A stretch of DNA of 12,722 nt from Actinomycetota bacterium (GTDB lineage Bacteria > Actinomycetota > Actinomycetes > Nanopelagicales > Nanopelagicaceae). A program made the position numbers and the translations under genes. Position 1 is the stretch's first letter, and the number at the start of each line of letters is the position of its first letter. Positions 1-7,311 of this stretch are shown here, piece by piece. The stretch covers positions 1 through 12,722 of the forward strand of contig RFRA01000016.1 in assembly GCA_009924725.1 (NCBI GenBank), given 5' to 3'. Under the pieces are notes generated by a model, which saw nothing but the letters and a program-made list of their open reading frames with translations, was not told where the DNA came from and did no database searches.

Positions 1-42
1 CCGCTACTTTATCCGCCGCTGCTTTATCCGCCGCTGCTTTAG
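1..42. repeat. 15-bp tandem repeat encoding AAADK units
   Basis: Bases 13-27 and 28-42 are the same 15-bp unit (ccgccgctgctttat) except for the last base, and 1-12 is a partial, slightly diverged copy. On the minus strand they encode Ala-Ala-Ala-Asp-Lys repeats in the linker after the CBM41-like domain. The array may continue beyond the window. Confidence 0.8.
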
Positions 43-535
43 CCAATGCTGCCTTTTCGGCTTCAGCTTTTGCCACTGCAGGATCCTGATAATAAACCGT
101 AGGGTCACCTTGAATCAGCCAAATTTCTGCAGTTCCATCGCTAGCAAATTTCTCAATAAAGCGATCTTCTTTGATGTCTTTTTCTAGCCATCCATCTCCA
201 CCGCGGCGAACAATAAATGCTATACTTGTGTACTTATCTAAGCCGTTAACAGAGACTACGGCGATTTTTCCAAATTTATCTTCATCTGTGAACTTAACAC
301 CTTTTGAATCAACATTAGGGTCATCGCCATTCCATGGATTGCGCCACATCCAAAGGTCCCAGTCGGTATAGTCCGAAGCAGTTCTCTGGTAATGAACAGT
401 GATCTTAATTGTCGAGGGAGAAATTGCACTCGCTGCCGGTTGAAATAGTGAAGCAATAACAATCATTATTAAGCTAAGTTGCAGTTTGCTTTTGAAACCA
501 GATGACCTGGATTTCAATCTGTCAGAAGTATTCAT
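1..535 (-). CDS. Exported pullulanase-type protein, N-terminal part (CBM41-like domain), truncated by window edge
   Basis: An open frame on the minus strand starts with ATG at 535 and runs off the left edge without a stop; 178 codons are visible. Residues 1-17 are polar and basic, 18-33 hydrophobic, and a signal-peptidase site of the form AASA is likely after residue 37. Residues about 43-150 resemble the pullulanase-associated CBM41 domain: a beta strand (TVHYQR), then W59, W62 and W64 in the WDLWMW pattern, and later GGDGWLEKD and AEIWLIQGDPTVYY. CBM41 binds alpha-glucans such as pullulan, glycogen and starch. After it comes an Ala/Lys/Asp/Glu-rich, probably helical linker with AAADK repeats. 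The ribosome site is AAAGGA about 7 nt before ATG. The catalytic GH13 part would lie outside the window, so pullulanase is an inference from the domain; another CBM41-carrying glucan-binding surface protein is possible. A LacI-type operator lies just upstream. Confidence 0.75.
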   Translation of the reverse strand, partial: MNTSDRLKSRSSGFKSKLQLSLIMIVIASLFQPAASAISPSTIKITVHYQRTASDYTDWDLWMWRNPWNGDDPNVDSKGVKFTDEDKFGKIAVVSVNGLDKYTSIAFIVRRGGDGWLEKDIKEDRFIEKFASDGTAEIWLIQGDPTVYYQDPAVAKAEAEKAALAKAAADKAAADKVA

Positions 536-569
536 GGTCAATCCTTTCATAACGACAAGTGAAGAGATA

Positions 570-589
570 TATTCGACAGGTGTCGAATA
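570..589. promoter_or_regulatory. Probable LacI-family operator of the pullulanase-type gene
   Basis: A near-perfect palindrome with 9-bp arms (TATTCGACA / TGTCGAATA) around a central GG. It shares the core TTCGACA-NN-TGTCGAA with the site at 1798-1813, in front of the binding-protein gene. It lies immediately downstream of the predicted -10 box on the minus strand, where a bound repressor would block transcription start. The adjacent LacI-family gene is the natural candidate to bind it. Confidence 0.75.
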
Positions 590-598
590 CTTACCGAA

Positions 599-627
599 AG
601 ATTATTACAGCTTCCGTCAGAAATCAA
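599..627 (-). promoter_or_regulatory. Predicted promoter of the pullulanase-type gene
   Basis: On the minus strand TTGATT (622-627) and TAATCT (599-604) are separated by 17 nt, which fits a vegetative sigma promoter. Transcription would start near 592, with the operator right after it. The same order of boxes and operator is seen in front of the binding-protein gene, which supports both predictions. Confidence 0.5.
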
Positions 628-696
628 GAGAACTCAAATAACCCTAAGTGCTCCGAAGAATCAAACTAGAGACACAACGGCAAACACATCAGTTGC

Positions 697-1728
697 CTAT
701 GAGGGGTAGTTGCCTTCGATGTGGTGATAATTGGATAAGGGGCCAGCTCTAGGATTACTTACCGTTGAACCTTCAAAGTAAGTCGCTCTCCAAAGAGTAT
801 TATCGGGTCCTTCATCAGGCTCACGTAAACTCGAGACTAGTTTCTCGAAAGCCTGAGAACCAATTGCCTTGAAGTCGAATGACATTCGATTGATCTGAGT
901 CATCGAACGTGAGGGCACTTCTTCAGACGAACCCACAGTGATGTAGGAAAGTGTCTCTGTTGTTAGATTGCCGAAGATGAAGTCCCAATGTTCCCGAAAC
1001 CCAAAACTAGCCTGCGAACTCAGGCAAATGACCGCAGTCGAATCTACATTTTCTTCAATAAATGTCTCAGCTAAATTGCGTCCGGCTAACAAATAATTTT
1101 CAATTTGAAATAGTGAAATATTGATCTTCAACTTTTTCACTTTTGATAGAAATGTATTAGAAATTTCATCAGAATATATAAGTGCTACCTTCTTGTGACC
1201 ATGAGATTTAAGAATTTCTATCGCAGATAATGCAGCGCCTTCGTAATCAACAGTTATCCCATTAAATGATTTTCGTTTAGGGTTATGTTCTACAGAAACA
1301 TGTGGGTAATCCCGTAACTTTAGCTTTGAACTAAGAGAGTTTAATTTTGGCTCACATAAAACAATGAAACCGGCCATAATTCCAGAATCCAGAAGTGTTT
1401 CAAATCTACCTGATTCAAATGTCAATTGATGAGGCACAATTAGCGTTAGAAAGTCCTGCTTAGAGGCAGCCTCAATAATGCCGTTCAAATATTCGCTATA
1501 AATTTGCAAATCATTTATAGAATTAGTAGCTGATGAGACTGCAATCATTTTGGATTGTCCAGTAGAAAGTGCGCCGGCCATATAGTTGGGGTGGTAATTC
1601 AATTCCTTGATGGCCGCCAGTACTTTTTGTCGAGTTTCCTGGCTAACTTTCCGTTTATTGCTGATGACGTAAGAAACGGAACTTGGAGGAACACCTGCCA
1701 GTCGGGCAACATCAGCTCTAGTAGCCAA
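697..1728 (-). CDS. LacI-family transcriptional regulator
   Basis: 343 aa, the usual length of the family. Residues 1-25 form the LacI helix-turn-helix (DVARLAGVPPSSVSYVISNK), and residues about 43-60 (LNYHPNYMAGALSTGQS) are the hinge helix that contacts the operator centre. The rest is a periplasmic-binding-protein-like ligand and dimerisation domain. The start is TTG at 1728, preceded by a good ribosome site (AAAGGGG); an ATG at 1750 is out of frame. The gene lies between the pullulanase-type gene (same strand, 161 bp downstream, with its own promoter) and the divergent transport operon. Matching palindromes precede both, so it is probably their local repressor, released by an oligosaccharide. 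The ligand cannot be read from sequence. Autoregulation through the operator in the divergent region is possible but not shown. Confidence 0.92.
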   Translation of the reverse strand: MATRADVARLAGVPPSSVSYVISNKRKVSQETRQKVLAAIKELNYHPNYMAGALSTGQSKMIAVSSATNSINDLQIYSEYLNGIIEAASKQDFLTLIVPHQLTFESGRFETLLDSGIMAGFIVLCEPKLNSLSSKLKLRDYPHVSVEHNPKRKSFNGITVDYEGAALSAIEILKSHGHKKVALIYSDEISNTFLSKVKKLKINISLFQIENYLLAGRNLAETFIEENVDSTAVICLSSQASFGFREHWDFIFGNLTTETLSYITVGSSEEVPSRSMTQINRMSFDFKAIGSQAFEKLVSSLREPDEGPDNTLWRATYFEGSTVSNPRAGPLSNYHHIEGNYPS

Positions 1729-1759
1729 TCGAGACCCCTTTCAGAAGCATGAAAAATAG

Positions 1760-1788
1760 TTGACAATTTATGTGACTAGGGATAATCT
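1760..1788 (+). promoter_or_regulatory. Predicted promoter of the transport/GH43 operon
   Basis: A perfect -35 TTGACA (1760-1765) is followed by a -10 region: GATAAT (1781-1786, 15-nt spacer) or TAATCT (1783-1788, 17-nt spacer). The second choice matches the -10 predicted for the pullulanase-type gene. Transcription would begin near 1793-1796, directly ahead of the operator. A longer in-frame TTG start at 1760 would place the -35 box, -10 box and operator inside the coding region, so that start is rejected. Confidence 0.6.
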
Positions 1789-1797
1789 TAGCACTAA

Positions 1798-1813
1798 TTC
1801 GACACGTGTCGCA
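1798..1813. promoter_or_regulatory. Probable LacI-family operator of the transport/GH43 operon
   Basis: TTCGACA-CG-TGTCGCA contains a perfect 12-bp palindrome (CGACACGTGTCG, 1800-1811) with the central CG typical of LacI-family sites. It matches the 570-589 site at 13 of 14 arm positions. It lies just after the predicted -10 box and upstream of the ribosome site of the binding-protein gene, a position suited to repression. Confidence 0.78.
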
Positions 1814-1843
1814 AAAATTCCACTAATAAAGAGGAGAGAGAAA

Positions 1844-3049
1844 GTGTTAACAATAAAAAATAAGACGTTTTTTCTAGTACTGACTATTCTTATAGCACTC
1901 ACATTTCTCCCAAACTCAGCTAGAGCTGCAACGCCAAAGATTTTAACTATTTGGACTGAGCAGGCAAACGTTTCTGCCATCAAATCGTTATCTGCAAATT
2001 GGGCGAAAGATCGCGGAATAACTGTTGAAGTAGTAGGTAAAAACGGCTTCGGACTGGGCGGAGATTTAGCAACTATTGGGCCAGCAGGAAAAGGTCCAGA
2101 TATTATTATTTTGGGACACGATTCGATCGCTGGTCTTGCTATTACAGGAGCTATTTCTCCGCTTTCGTCAAATATTTTTGATCCAAAAATGGTTGCAAAG
2201 TCCGCGGTAACAGCTGTGTCTTTTAATTCGCAAATTTATGCAGTTCCATTAACCGTTCAGAATTTGGCACTTGCCACAAACCTTACACTGGCAAAATCTT
2301 CCCCGTTGACTTTCAGTGAGATGGAAGAGAAGTCAAGAGCTCTGATAGTAGCCGGTAAAGCAACAGTTGGGTTAGTAACCGATGCAAATGGCTATGGCGT
2401 ATATCCGATTTTTGATGCACTAGGTGGCTACGTGTTCAAGACTTCACTCAACGGAAAGATTGATCCAAAAGTTACTGGCATCTATTCTGCTCAACTGGCA
2501 AAGAACGCAGCAGTATTTGAACGGTTCAAGCAGGAGAAATTTATGGATTTTTCAAAGCTATGGGGAAACACCGCATTCTTCGATGGGAAAGCACCCTATA
2601 TGTTGGTTGGATCATGGAACGTTCCCGCATTAAGCACAAGTCCTTTCAAGTATGAGATTAGTGGAATTCCAAATCTGCAAGGTAGACCAGCTCGAGTCTT
2701 AACCGGCGTTCAGGCGGCAATTATGAGCAACTTTGCTAAGAGTAAGTTGGTTGCCCGCGACTATCTGAAGAATGTCGTGAGCAAATCCGATTTTTCATCA
2801 GCAATTGCCAAAGCTCAAAATAGTTTTCCAGTAAACCTAGAAGCAGCTGCAGCCCAAGATCCTAATTCGATAGGAAGTAAATTTGGAAAAGTGGGGATAA
2901 ACGGCTTCCCAATGCCAAATGTTCCTCAGATGCAAAAAGTTTGGTCCTATTGGAATGGCGCTTGGGAAAACTGGGGAAATGACAAAGGATCCTTCTCTGA
3001 AATCTTTAGCAAAGCTGCCAAAGATTTGACTCTCGCTCTAAACAGCTGA
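1844..3049 (+). CDS. Sugar ABC transporter substrate-binding protein (MalE/SBP_bac_1-like)
   Basis: Captures an oligosaccharide outside the membrane and delivers it to the MalF/MalG-like permease encoded next. The start is GTG at 1844, giving 401 aa, because a strong purine-rich ribosome site (GAGGAGAGAG, 1831-1840) sits just before it and the promoter and operator lie upstream. Residues 5-7 are basic, 8-22 hydrophobic, with likely Sec cleavage after ARA (residue 28). No lipobox cysteine is present, unlike many binding proteins of Gram-positive bacteria. The mature part begins with the usual LTIWTEQ strand, followed by GPDIIILGHDSIAGLAITGAISPL and, later, APYMLVGSWNV, all characteristic of the maltose-type SBP family. 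Substrate is uncertain: the GH43 partner suggests xylo- or arabino-oligosaccharides, while the family and the CBM41 neighbour suggest malto-oligosaccharides. Confidence 0.9.
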   Translation: MLTIKNKTFFLVLTILIALTFLPNSARAATPKILTIWTEQANVSAIKSLSANWAKDRGITVEVVGKNGFGLGGDLATIGPAGKGPDIIILGHDSIAGLAITGAISPLSSNIFDPKMVAKSAVTAVSFNSQIYAVPLTVQNLALATNLTLAKSSPLTFSEMEEKSRALIVAGKATVGLVTDANGYGVYPIFDALGGYVFKTSLNGKIDPKVTGIYSAQLAKNAAVFERFKQEKFMDFSKLWGNTAFFDGKAPYMLVGSWNVPALSTSPFKYEISGIPNLQGRPARVLTGVQAAIMSNFAKSKLVARDYLKNVVSKSDFSSAIAKAQNSFPVNLEAAAAQDPNSIGSKFGKVGINGFPMPNVPQMQKVWSYWNGAWENWGNDKGSFSEIFSKAAKDLTLALNS

Positions 3050-3091
3050 TTTAGCTTGAGAAGTTGAACCAATCTAAATGAGGAGTTCCAC

Positions 3092-3124
3092 TTGCCCACA
3101 TCAATTTCTACCTTACAGATTTAA
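3092..3124 (+). CDS. Possible 10-codon leader ORF ahead of the MalF-like gene
   Basis: A strong ribosome site (AGGAG, 3081-3085) is followed after 6 nt by TTG, nine codons (PTSISTLQI) and TAA. A second in-frame TAA follows at 3128-3130. The MalF-like ATG at 3140 is in the same frame and has only a modest AAGG site of its own. This may be a leader peptide coupling translation of the permease, or the decayed former 5' end of the permease gene. No homology is claimed. Confidence 0.3.
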   Translation: MPTSISTLQI

Positions 3125-3139
3125 TTCTAAAAGGCAAAA

Positions 3140-4660
3140 ATGTTGAGAAGCTCTCTTGGCAGCTTTACCAAGATATTGCTAATCAGTTTGATGAATTTCT
3201 CCGGTATTTTTGCTGCCGGTGCTTTCGCCGGTCAGCGAAATTGGGCATTCACTTTTGCAACTACCGTTTCACTTGTTGTTTTAAATTATATCTACTTAAT
3301 CAAACGGATAGTCGCTTGGAAATATGTGATACCTGGAGTTCTCTTTCTGCTTCTATTTCACGCTTATCCTGCACTTTTAAGTGGATATGTTTCAATGACA
3401 AATCACTCAAATGGCCACATGCTTCCTAAATCAGATGCTATTCAAGTAATTCTGGATAATTCATTTATTACAGATAAAAGTATCCCACCTTTCAAAATGC
3501 AAATCGCTAAGAAAGCTAAGAGTGATATTTCTATAATGGTATTGATCGGTGCAGATAAAGAAGTATTCGTAGGGAGCGAATTAGGATTAAGGTCAGTCCC
3601 TTCAAGCAACTATACTTTTGATAAATCTGGATTATTAATTCGCCTTCAGGGTTACAGAATTTTGAGTAAATCCGAAATTGAATTTGAATCTCTAGATTCT
3701 TTGTCAGCAAAGTATGGTGAAAATTCCTTCGTAAAGCCTATAGACCTTGACTATGCCGAAGTTTATGGTAGAACTCTCACTTACGACGAAGCAGCAGGGG
3801 CAATAACCGAAATTAAGACTGGAAAGATTTTTCATCCAAACAAGACTGGAAATATGGTTAGTTCAGATGGCACCGTACTAACGCCTGGATGGCAGGAATT
3901 CATTGGTTTCTCAAATTATTTGACATTTTTCAAAGATCCTCGCTACAGCAAACCATTAGTTAGAGTAATTTCTTGGACTGTTGCTAATGCTGTTATCTCT
4001 TTACTACTGAGTTTCTTTCTTGGCTTCTTTTTAACTTTGGTCATGAATTTTGAAAAGTTCAGGGCCAAGCGTTTTTATCAGACGTTTTTCATAATTCCAT
4101 TTGCCGCGCCTTTTACGCTGATGATTCTTGTATGGAAAGGGTTGCTTCAGGAAAAATCCGGGCTAGTAAATGCCCTTTTTGGAACATCAATTGATTGGTT
4201 GGGCGATCCATGGATCGCCAGAGGGATTGTCTTATTGGTTGAAGTTTGGGCAAGCTTCCCATACATGGTTTTGATTACAACTGCGGCTATTTCATCAATT
4301 TCTAAAGAAATAATTCAGGCTGCAGAAATTGATGGCGCAAGTAGTAGGCAAATATTCAAATTTATTCAATTACCTTTAACCCTTAAATCTATCGCACCAA
4401 TCTTAGTTACTTCATTCTCAGGTGCTTTTAGCGGATTTGCGATAATTTATTTACTGACTCAGGGTGGACCTACTTTTTCAGACACTTCGGGAGTAGCAGG
4501 TGCGACAGATATTCTGATTTCCTATACCTATAAGTTAGCTTTCTATGGCGGCGAATCAAATAATTACGGTTTGGCAAGCGCTGCCTCAATTATAAATTTC
4601 ATGTTTATCGCAATTATCTCAGTATCAGCTTTTAAACAAGCCAAGCAATTGGACAATTAG
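3140..4660 (+). CDS. Sugar ABC transporter permease, MalF-like, with large extracytoplasmic domain
   Basis: 506 aa, about the length of E. coli MalF (514 aa) and longer than ordinary sugar permeases of around 300 aa. Hydrophobic segments lie at about residues 12-32, 34-55 and 62-85. A polar region at about 90-255 then corresponds in position to the MalF P2 domain that contacts the binding protein. The core membrane domain begins near residue 270. The EAA loop that docks the ATPase is near 391-415 (AAEIDGASSRQIFKFIQLPL). The chosen ATG follows an AAGG ribosome site; no upstream in-frame start is usable because of two TAA codons. It lies 90 bp after the binding-protein gene and 2 bp before the MalG-like gene, clearly one operon. 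Expected role: one half of the membrane channel for oligosaccharide uptake. Confidence 0.92.
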   Translation: MLRSSLGSFTKILLISLMNFSGIFAAGAFAGQRNWAFTFATTVSLVVLNYIYLIKRIVAWKYVIPGVLFLLLFHAYPALLSGYVSMTNHSNGHMLPKSDAIQVILDNSFITDKSIPPFKMQIAKKAKSDISIMVLIGADKEVFVGSELGLRSVPSSNYTFDKSGLLIRLQGYRILSKSEIEFESLDSLSAKYGENSFVKPIDLDYAEVYGRTLTYDEAAGAITEIKTGKIFHPNKTGNMVSSDGTVLTPGWQEFIGFSNYLTFFKDPRYSKPLVRVISWTVANAVISLLLSFFLGFFLTLVMNFEKFRAKRFYQTFFIIPFAAPFTLMILVWKGLLQEKSGLVNALFGTSIDWLGDPWIARGIVLLVEVWASFPYMVLITTAAISSISKEIIQAAEIDGASSRQIFKFIQLPLTLKSIAPILVTSFSGAFSGFAIIYLLTQGGPTFSDTSGVAGATDILISYTYKLAFYGGESNNYGLASAASIINFMFIAIISVSAFKQAKQLDN

Positions 4661-4662
4661 CG

Positions 4663-5526
4663 ATGCATAAAAAAATAAAATTCTGGACCCTCCATATTCT
4701 GTGGCGACACATAATTTGTGGATTCTTTGCATTGTTTGCAATTTTCCCAGTATTTTTCATGGCAACCGCAGCCCTCGATAAATATGGCCAATTGAGTACA
4801 AGCCGAATTTTTCCTTCATCTTTAAGTTTCGATAACTTCACAAGGCTGTTTGAATACGAAGATGGGGCTTTCTTTATTTGGATGAGAAATGCCATATCAA
4901 TCTCAATTGCGATAGCTCTTCTCAATCTTTTTGTTGGAACTTCAGCTGCTTATGCAATCAGCCGCTATAAATTCTATGGACGTAGAAACTTATTAATGAT
5001 TGTTGTGCTTCTGGGAATGTTCCCAACTTTACTTTCGCTTACTACTTTGTATTTAACCTTGTCTAGTATCGGAGATGCAATACCAGCAATTGGTATAGGA
5101 ACAAGACTTGGACTGATTCTGCTATTTACTGGTGGTGCTCTTTCAGTCGGAACTTGGTTCCTAAAAAACTATATCGATTCAATACCGACTGAGCTAGACG
5201 ATGCTGCAAAAATGGACGGGGCGCACCATTTCTATATTTTCGCGCGAATTGTGGTTCCACTTTGTGCCCCAGTTTTAGCTATCCAGACACTCTTTGGCTT
5301 TCTTGGTGGATTAAACGAATATTTGATCACTTCGATTATTTTAGGAACTGAAAGAAACGTCACTACTGTCGCAGTTGGAATGCAGTCCTTTTTAGCTCAA
5401 AATGCGCAGAATTGGGGGGCTTTTGCAGCAGGTGCGTCAATTATTACCTTCCCGGTGATTGGGCTATTTATTTATCTGCAGAAGCACATTGCCGCTGGTC
5501 TAACCGCTGGTGCGGTGAATTCATAG
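4663..5526 (+). CDS. Sugar ABC transporter permease, MalG-like
   Basis: 287 aa with about six membrane segments, as usual for MalG. The EAA loop is at about residues 177-200 (ELDDAAKMDGAHHFYIFARI), followed by the conserved FLGGLNEYLITSIIL stretch. The protein pairs with the preceding MalF-like subunit to form the transmembrane channel. It starts 2 nt after the MalF-like stop, which suggests translational coupling; no separate ribosome site stands out. No ABC ATPase gene follows, so the pair must use an ATPase encoded elsewhere. Confidence 0.92.
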   Translation: MHKKIKFWTLHILWRHIICGFFALFAIFPVFFMATAALDKYGQLSTSRIFPSSLSFDNFTRLFEYEDGAFFIWMRNAISISIAIALLNLFVGTSAAYAISRYKFYGRRNLLMIVVLLGMFPTLLSLTTLYLTLSSIGDAIPAIGIGTRLGLILLFTGGALSVGTWFLKNYIDSIPTELDDAAKMDGAHHFYIFARIVVPLCAPVLAIQTLFGFLGGLNEYLITSIILGTERNVTTVAVGMQSFLAQNAQNWGAFAAGASIITFPVIGLFIYLQKHIAAGLTAGAVNS

Positions 5527-5558
5527 AATGCAAAGCCCGAAGAAAGGATGAATACTCA

Positions 5559-7097
5559 ATGCCCATAGCCCAGAACCCGATTCTGCCTGGTTTCTATCCG
5601 GACCCATCAATAATTCGGGTCGAAGATGATTTCTATATTGTTAATTCAAGTTTTGAATATTTTCCAGCGATTCCTATTTGGCACTCTCGAGATTTAGTTA
5701 ATTGGCGCCAAATCGGAAACGCAATTGACCGAGCTGATCAAAAGCTTGATTTATCTGACGTTGCTCCATCGGGTGGCGTTCAAGCAGCCACTATTCGTCA
5801 TCACAACGGTACTTTTTATGTAACTTCAACTCGGATAAAGCGACAATGGCCCGTATCTAATTATCACTTTGTAGTTACAGCCACTGATATCAATGGCCCT
5901 TGGAGCAACTGTCACTTTATCGAAGATGCCTATGGAATTGATAGCTCACTATTTTTCGATGGCGATAAAGCTTATTTCCTAGCAAATAGAGAGAGCTCAA
6001 ATCCTAGGTTTGAAGATGATGCCGAGATCTGGATCAGTGAAATTAATTTAGCTACCTTCGAATTAGTTGGCGAAAAGTACACACTTTGGAGTGGCACCGG
6101 TGGAATTTTTCCTGAGGGGCCACGAATGTTTAAGCGGAACGGTTGGTATTACTTACTAATCGCCGAGGGCGGAACTCTGCATTTTCACACCACCACAATT
6201 GCTCGAAGCCAGAGCGTTACTGGCCCCTTTATTTCGAGTCAACGAAATCCGATTCTTACTCATAAACATTTAGCGCGCGAATATCCGGTTCATAATGTTG
6301 GTCATGCCGACATGGTCGAACTTAAAGATGGCAGTTGGTGGGGCGTCGCTCTCGCTTCTCGACCACGCGGTGGGTTCTACGATGGCGGCAATGTGAAGTG
6401 GTCATTCGGTGGCTACTACCGAAACTTAGGGCGTGAAACTTTTATCTTTCCAGTTACTTGGCCAGCCGATGATCAAAGTCCGCTATTTGCACCAGCGACT
6501 GGTCGAGTTGAAGATAGTTACGAGGTAACTGGTTTAACTGAATTTAGCCAAGCCGATGTCCCGATCAACTTCACTCCCGAATCGCTGGCGATTAAGTGGG
6601 TAACCATTCGTGATGAAACGCAAGACCACTTCAAGTTAACTGCTGAAAATTCGATAGAGCTAGAACTGCAAAACTCGATTGAAAAAACCTTTCTTGGTAC
6701 TCGGCAAACTTCATGGCAATTTAAATGTTCAGTAAAAGTTGATTTGGCTGAACTCAAACGGGGCGACCTGGTTGGCCTGGCTGCTTATATTAGAGAAGGC
6801 GCATATTTAACGCTAGAAATTCAACTCAGTGATAATTTCGAAATTACCGTACAAGCTGCTTCAGGAAAACAGGCAACCGCTGCAAAATCTACTGAACTTT
6901 CAAAATTTACCATCGAACTAACTGGTAACGATCAGGATTACTCTTTTAGTATTCCCGAACTTGATTTCGCGCATACACTCGATGGTCGTGAAATTTCCTG
7001 CGATATGACGGGTTCACATACTGGAGTAATGATCGCTCTCATCGGAAAAAGTGATTACAAAACTAAAGTTCAATTTGAGAACTTTCAGATTTTTTAG
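5559..7097 (+). CDS. GH43-family glycosidase, probable beta-xylosidase (possibly alpha-L-arabinofuranosidase)
   Basis: 512 aa from ATG 5559, with AGGA 10 nt upstream; an earlier in-frame start at 5412 would overlap the MalG-like gene and add an unrelated 49-residue tail. It has no signal peptide, so it acts in the cytoplasm on imported oligosaccharides. The N-terminal five-bladed beta-propeller shows the three GH43 catalytic acids: D15 in NPILPGFYPDPS (general base), D128 in YGIDSSLFFDGD (pKa modulator) and E186 in GIFPEGPRMF (general acid). GHADMV and WWGVALASRP also fit the family. Residues from about 325 form a beta-rich C-terminal domain like the GH43_C2 domain of beta-1,4-xylosidases. 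Family knowledge supports release of xylose from the non-reducing end of xylo-oligosaccharides, but arabinofuranosidase activity is common in GH43 and cannot be excluded. It is the last gene of the operon. Confidence 0.88.
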   Translation: MPIAQNPILPGFYPDPSIIRVEDDFYIVNSSFEYFPAIPIWHSRDLVNWRQIGNAIDRADQKLDLSDVAPSGGVQAATIRHHNGTFYVTSTRIKRQWPVSNYHFVVTATDINGPWSNCHFIEDAYGIDSSLFFDGDKAYFLANRESSNPRFEDDAEIWISEINLATFELVGEKYTLWSGTGGIFPEGPRMFKRNGWYYLLIAEGGTLHFHTTTIARSQSVTGPFISSQRNPILTHKHLAREYPVHNVGHADMVELKDGSWWGVALASRPRGGFYDGGNVKWSFGGYYRNLGRETFIFPVTWPADDQSPLFAPATGRVEDSYEVTGLTEFSQADVPINFTPESLAIKWVTIRDETQDHFKLTAENSIELELQNSIEKTFLGTRQTSWQFKCSVKVDLAELKRGDLVGLAAYIREGAYLTLEIQLSDNFEITVQAASGKQATAAKSTELSKFTIELTGNDQDYSFSIPELDFAHTLDGREISCDMTGSHTGVMIALIGKSDYKTKVQFENFQIF

Positions 7098-7105
7098 GTG
7101 CTCCT

Positions 7106-7213
7106 ATGGAATCTGTTTTCTGCACCCTTGTCGATAATAGCTGGTTAAACACTTTCTTGATGTGGCCCTCAGACGGTTTGCGGGCAATTCGCGGAGTAAA
7201 TCAACAAGGCTAG
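7106..7213 (+). CDS. Doubtful 35-codon ORF after the GH43 gene
   Basis: ATG 8 nt after the GH43 stop opens a 35-codon frame (beginning MESVFCTLVDNSWLNTF) ending at TAG. An AGGTG at 7096-7100 could serve as a weak ribosome site. I do not recognise the product; it has no motif, no cysteine pair and no clear membrane segment. It could be a small operon member, the remnant of a larger gene, or chance. Confidence 0.2.
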   Translation: MESVFCTLVDNSWLNTFLMWPSDGLRAIRGVNQQG

Positions 7214-7272
7214 CGAGTCCTTAAAGTGTGGCAAGTGCCTGATTTTCAATACTTTAAGCGCATAAATCGCGA

Positions 7273-7302
7273 TTGCTCGAGCTGCTTTATCTGCCGTATC
7301 CT
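7273..7302 (+). promoter_or_regulatory. Predicted rnpB promoter
   Basis: TTGCTC (7273-7278) and TATCCT (7297-7302) are spaced by 18 nt. Transcription would start about 7309-7312, which is exactly where the P1 helix of RNase P RNA begins. Confidence 0.5.
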
Positions 7303-7311
7303 TAACCCAGA

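Noticed and set aside
1760..1843. N-terminal extension of the binding protein starting at TTG 1760
   Set aside because: The extension would contain the -35 box, the -10 box and the operator, and lies ahead of a strong ribosome site and a normal signal peptide start at GTG 1844.
3100..3210. Alternative frame over the start of the MalF-like gene (reading INFYLTDLILKGKNVEKL...)
   Set aside because: It looks protein-like but ends soon after, while the ATG 3140 frame continues into the typical MalF N-terminal membrane segments.
5412..5558. N-terminal extension of the GH43 enzyme
   Set aside because: It overlaps the 3' end of the MalG-like gene in another frame, has no family resemblance, and ATG 5559 starts exactly where GH43 homology begins, with a ribosome site upstream.
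7220..7258. Inverted repeat CTTAAAGT / ACTTTAAG with a 23-nt spacer, as operon terminator or operator
   Set aside because: An 8-bp repeat with this spacing is expected several times by chance in a window this long; there is no T-run and no second copy.
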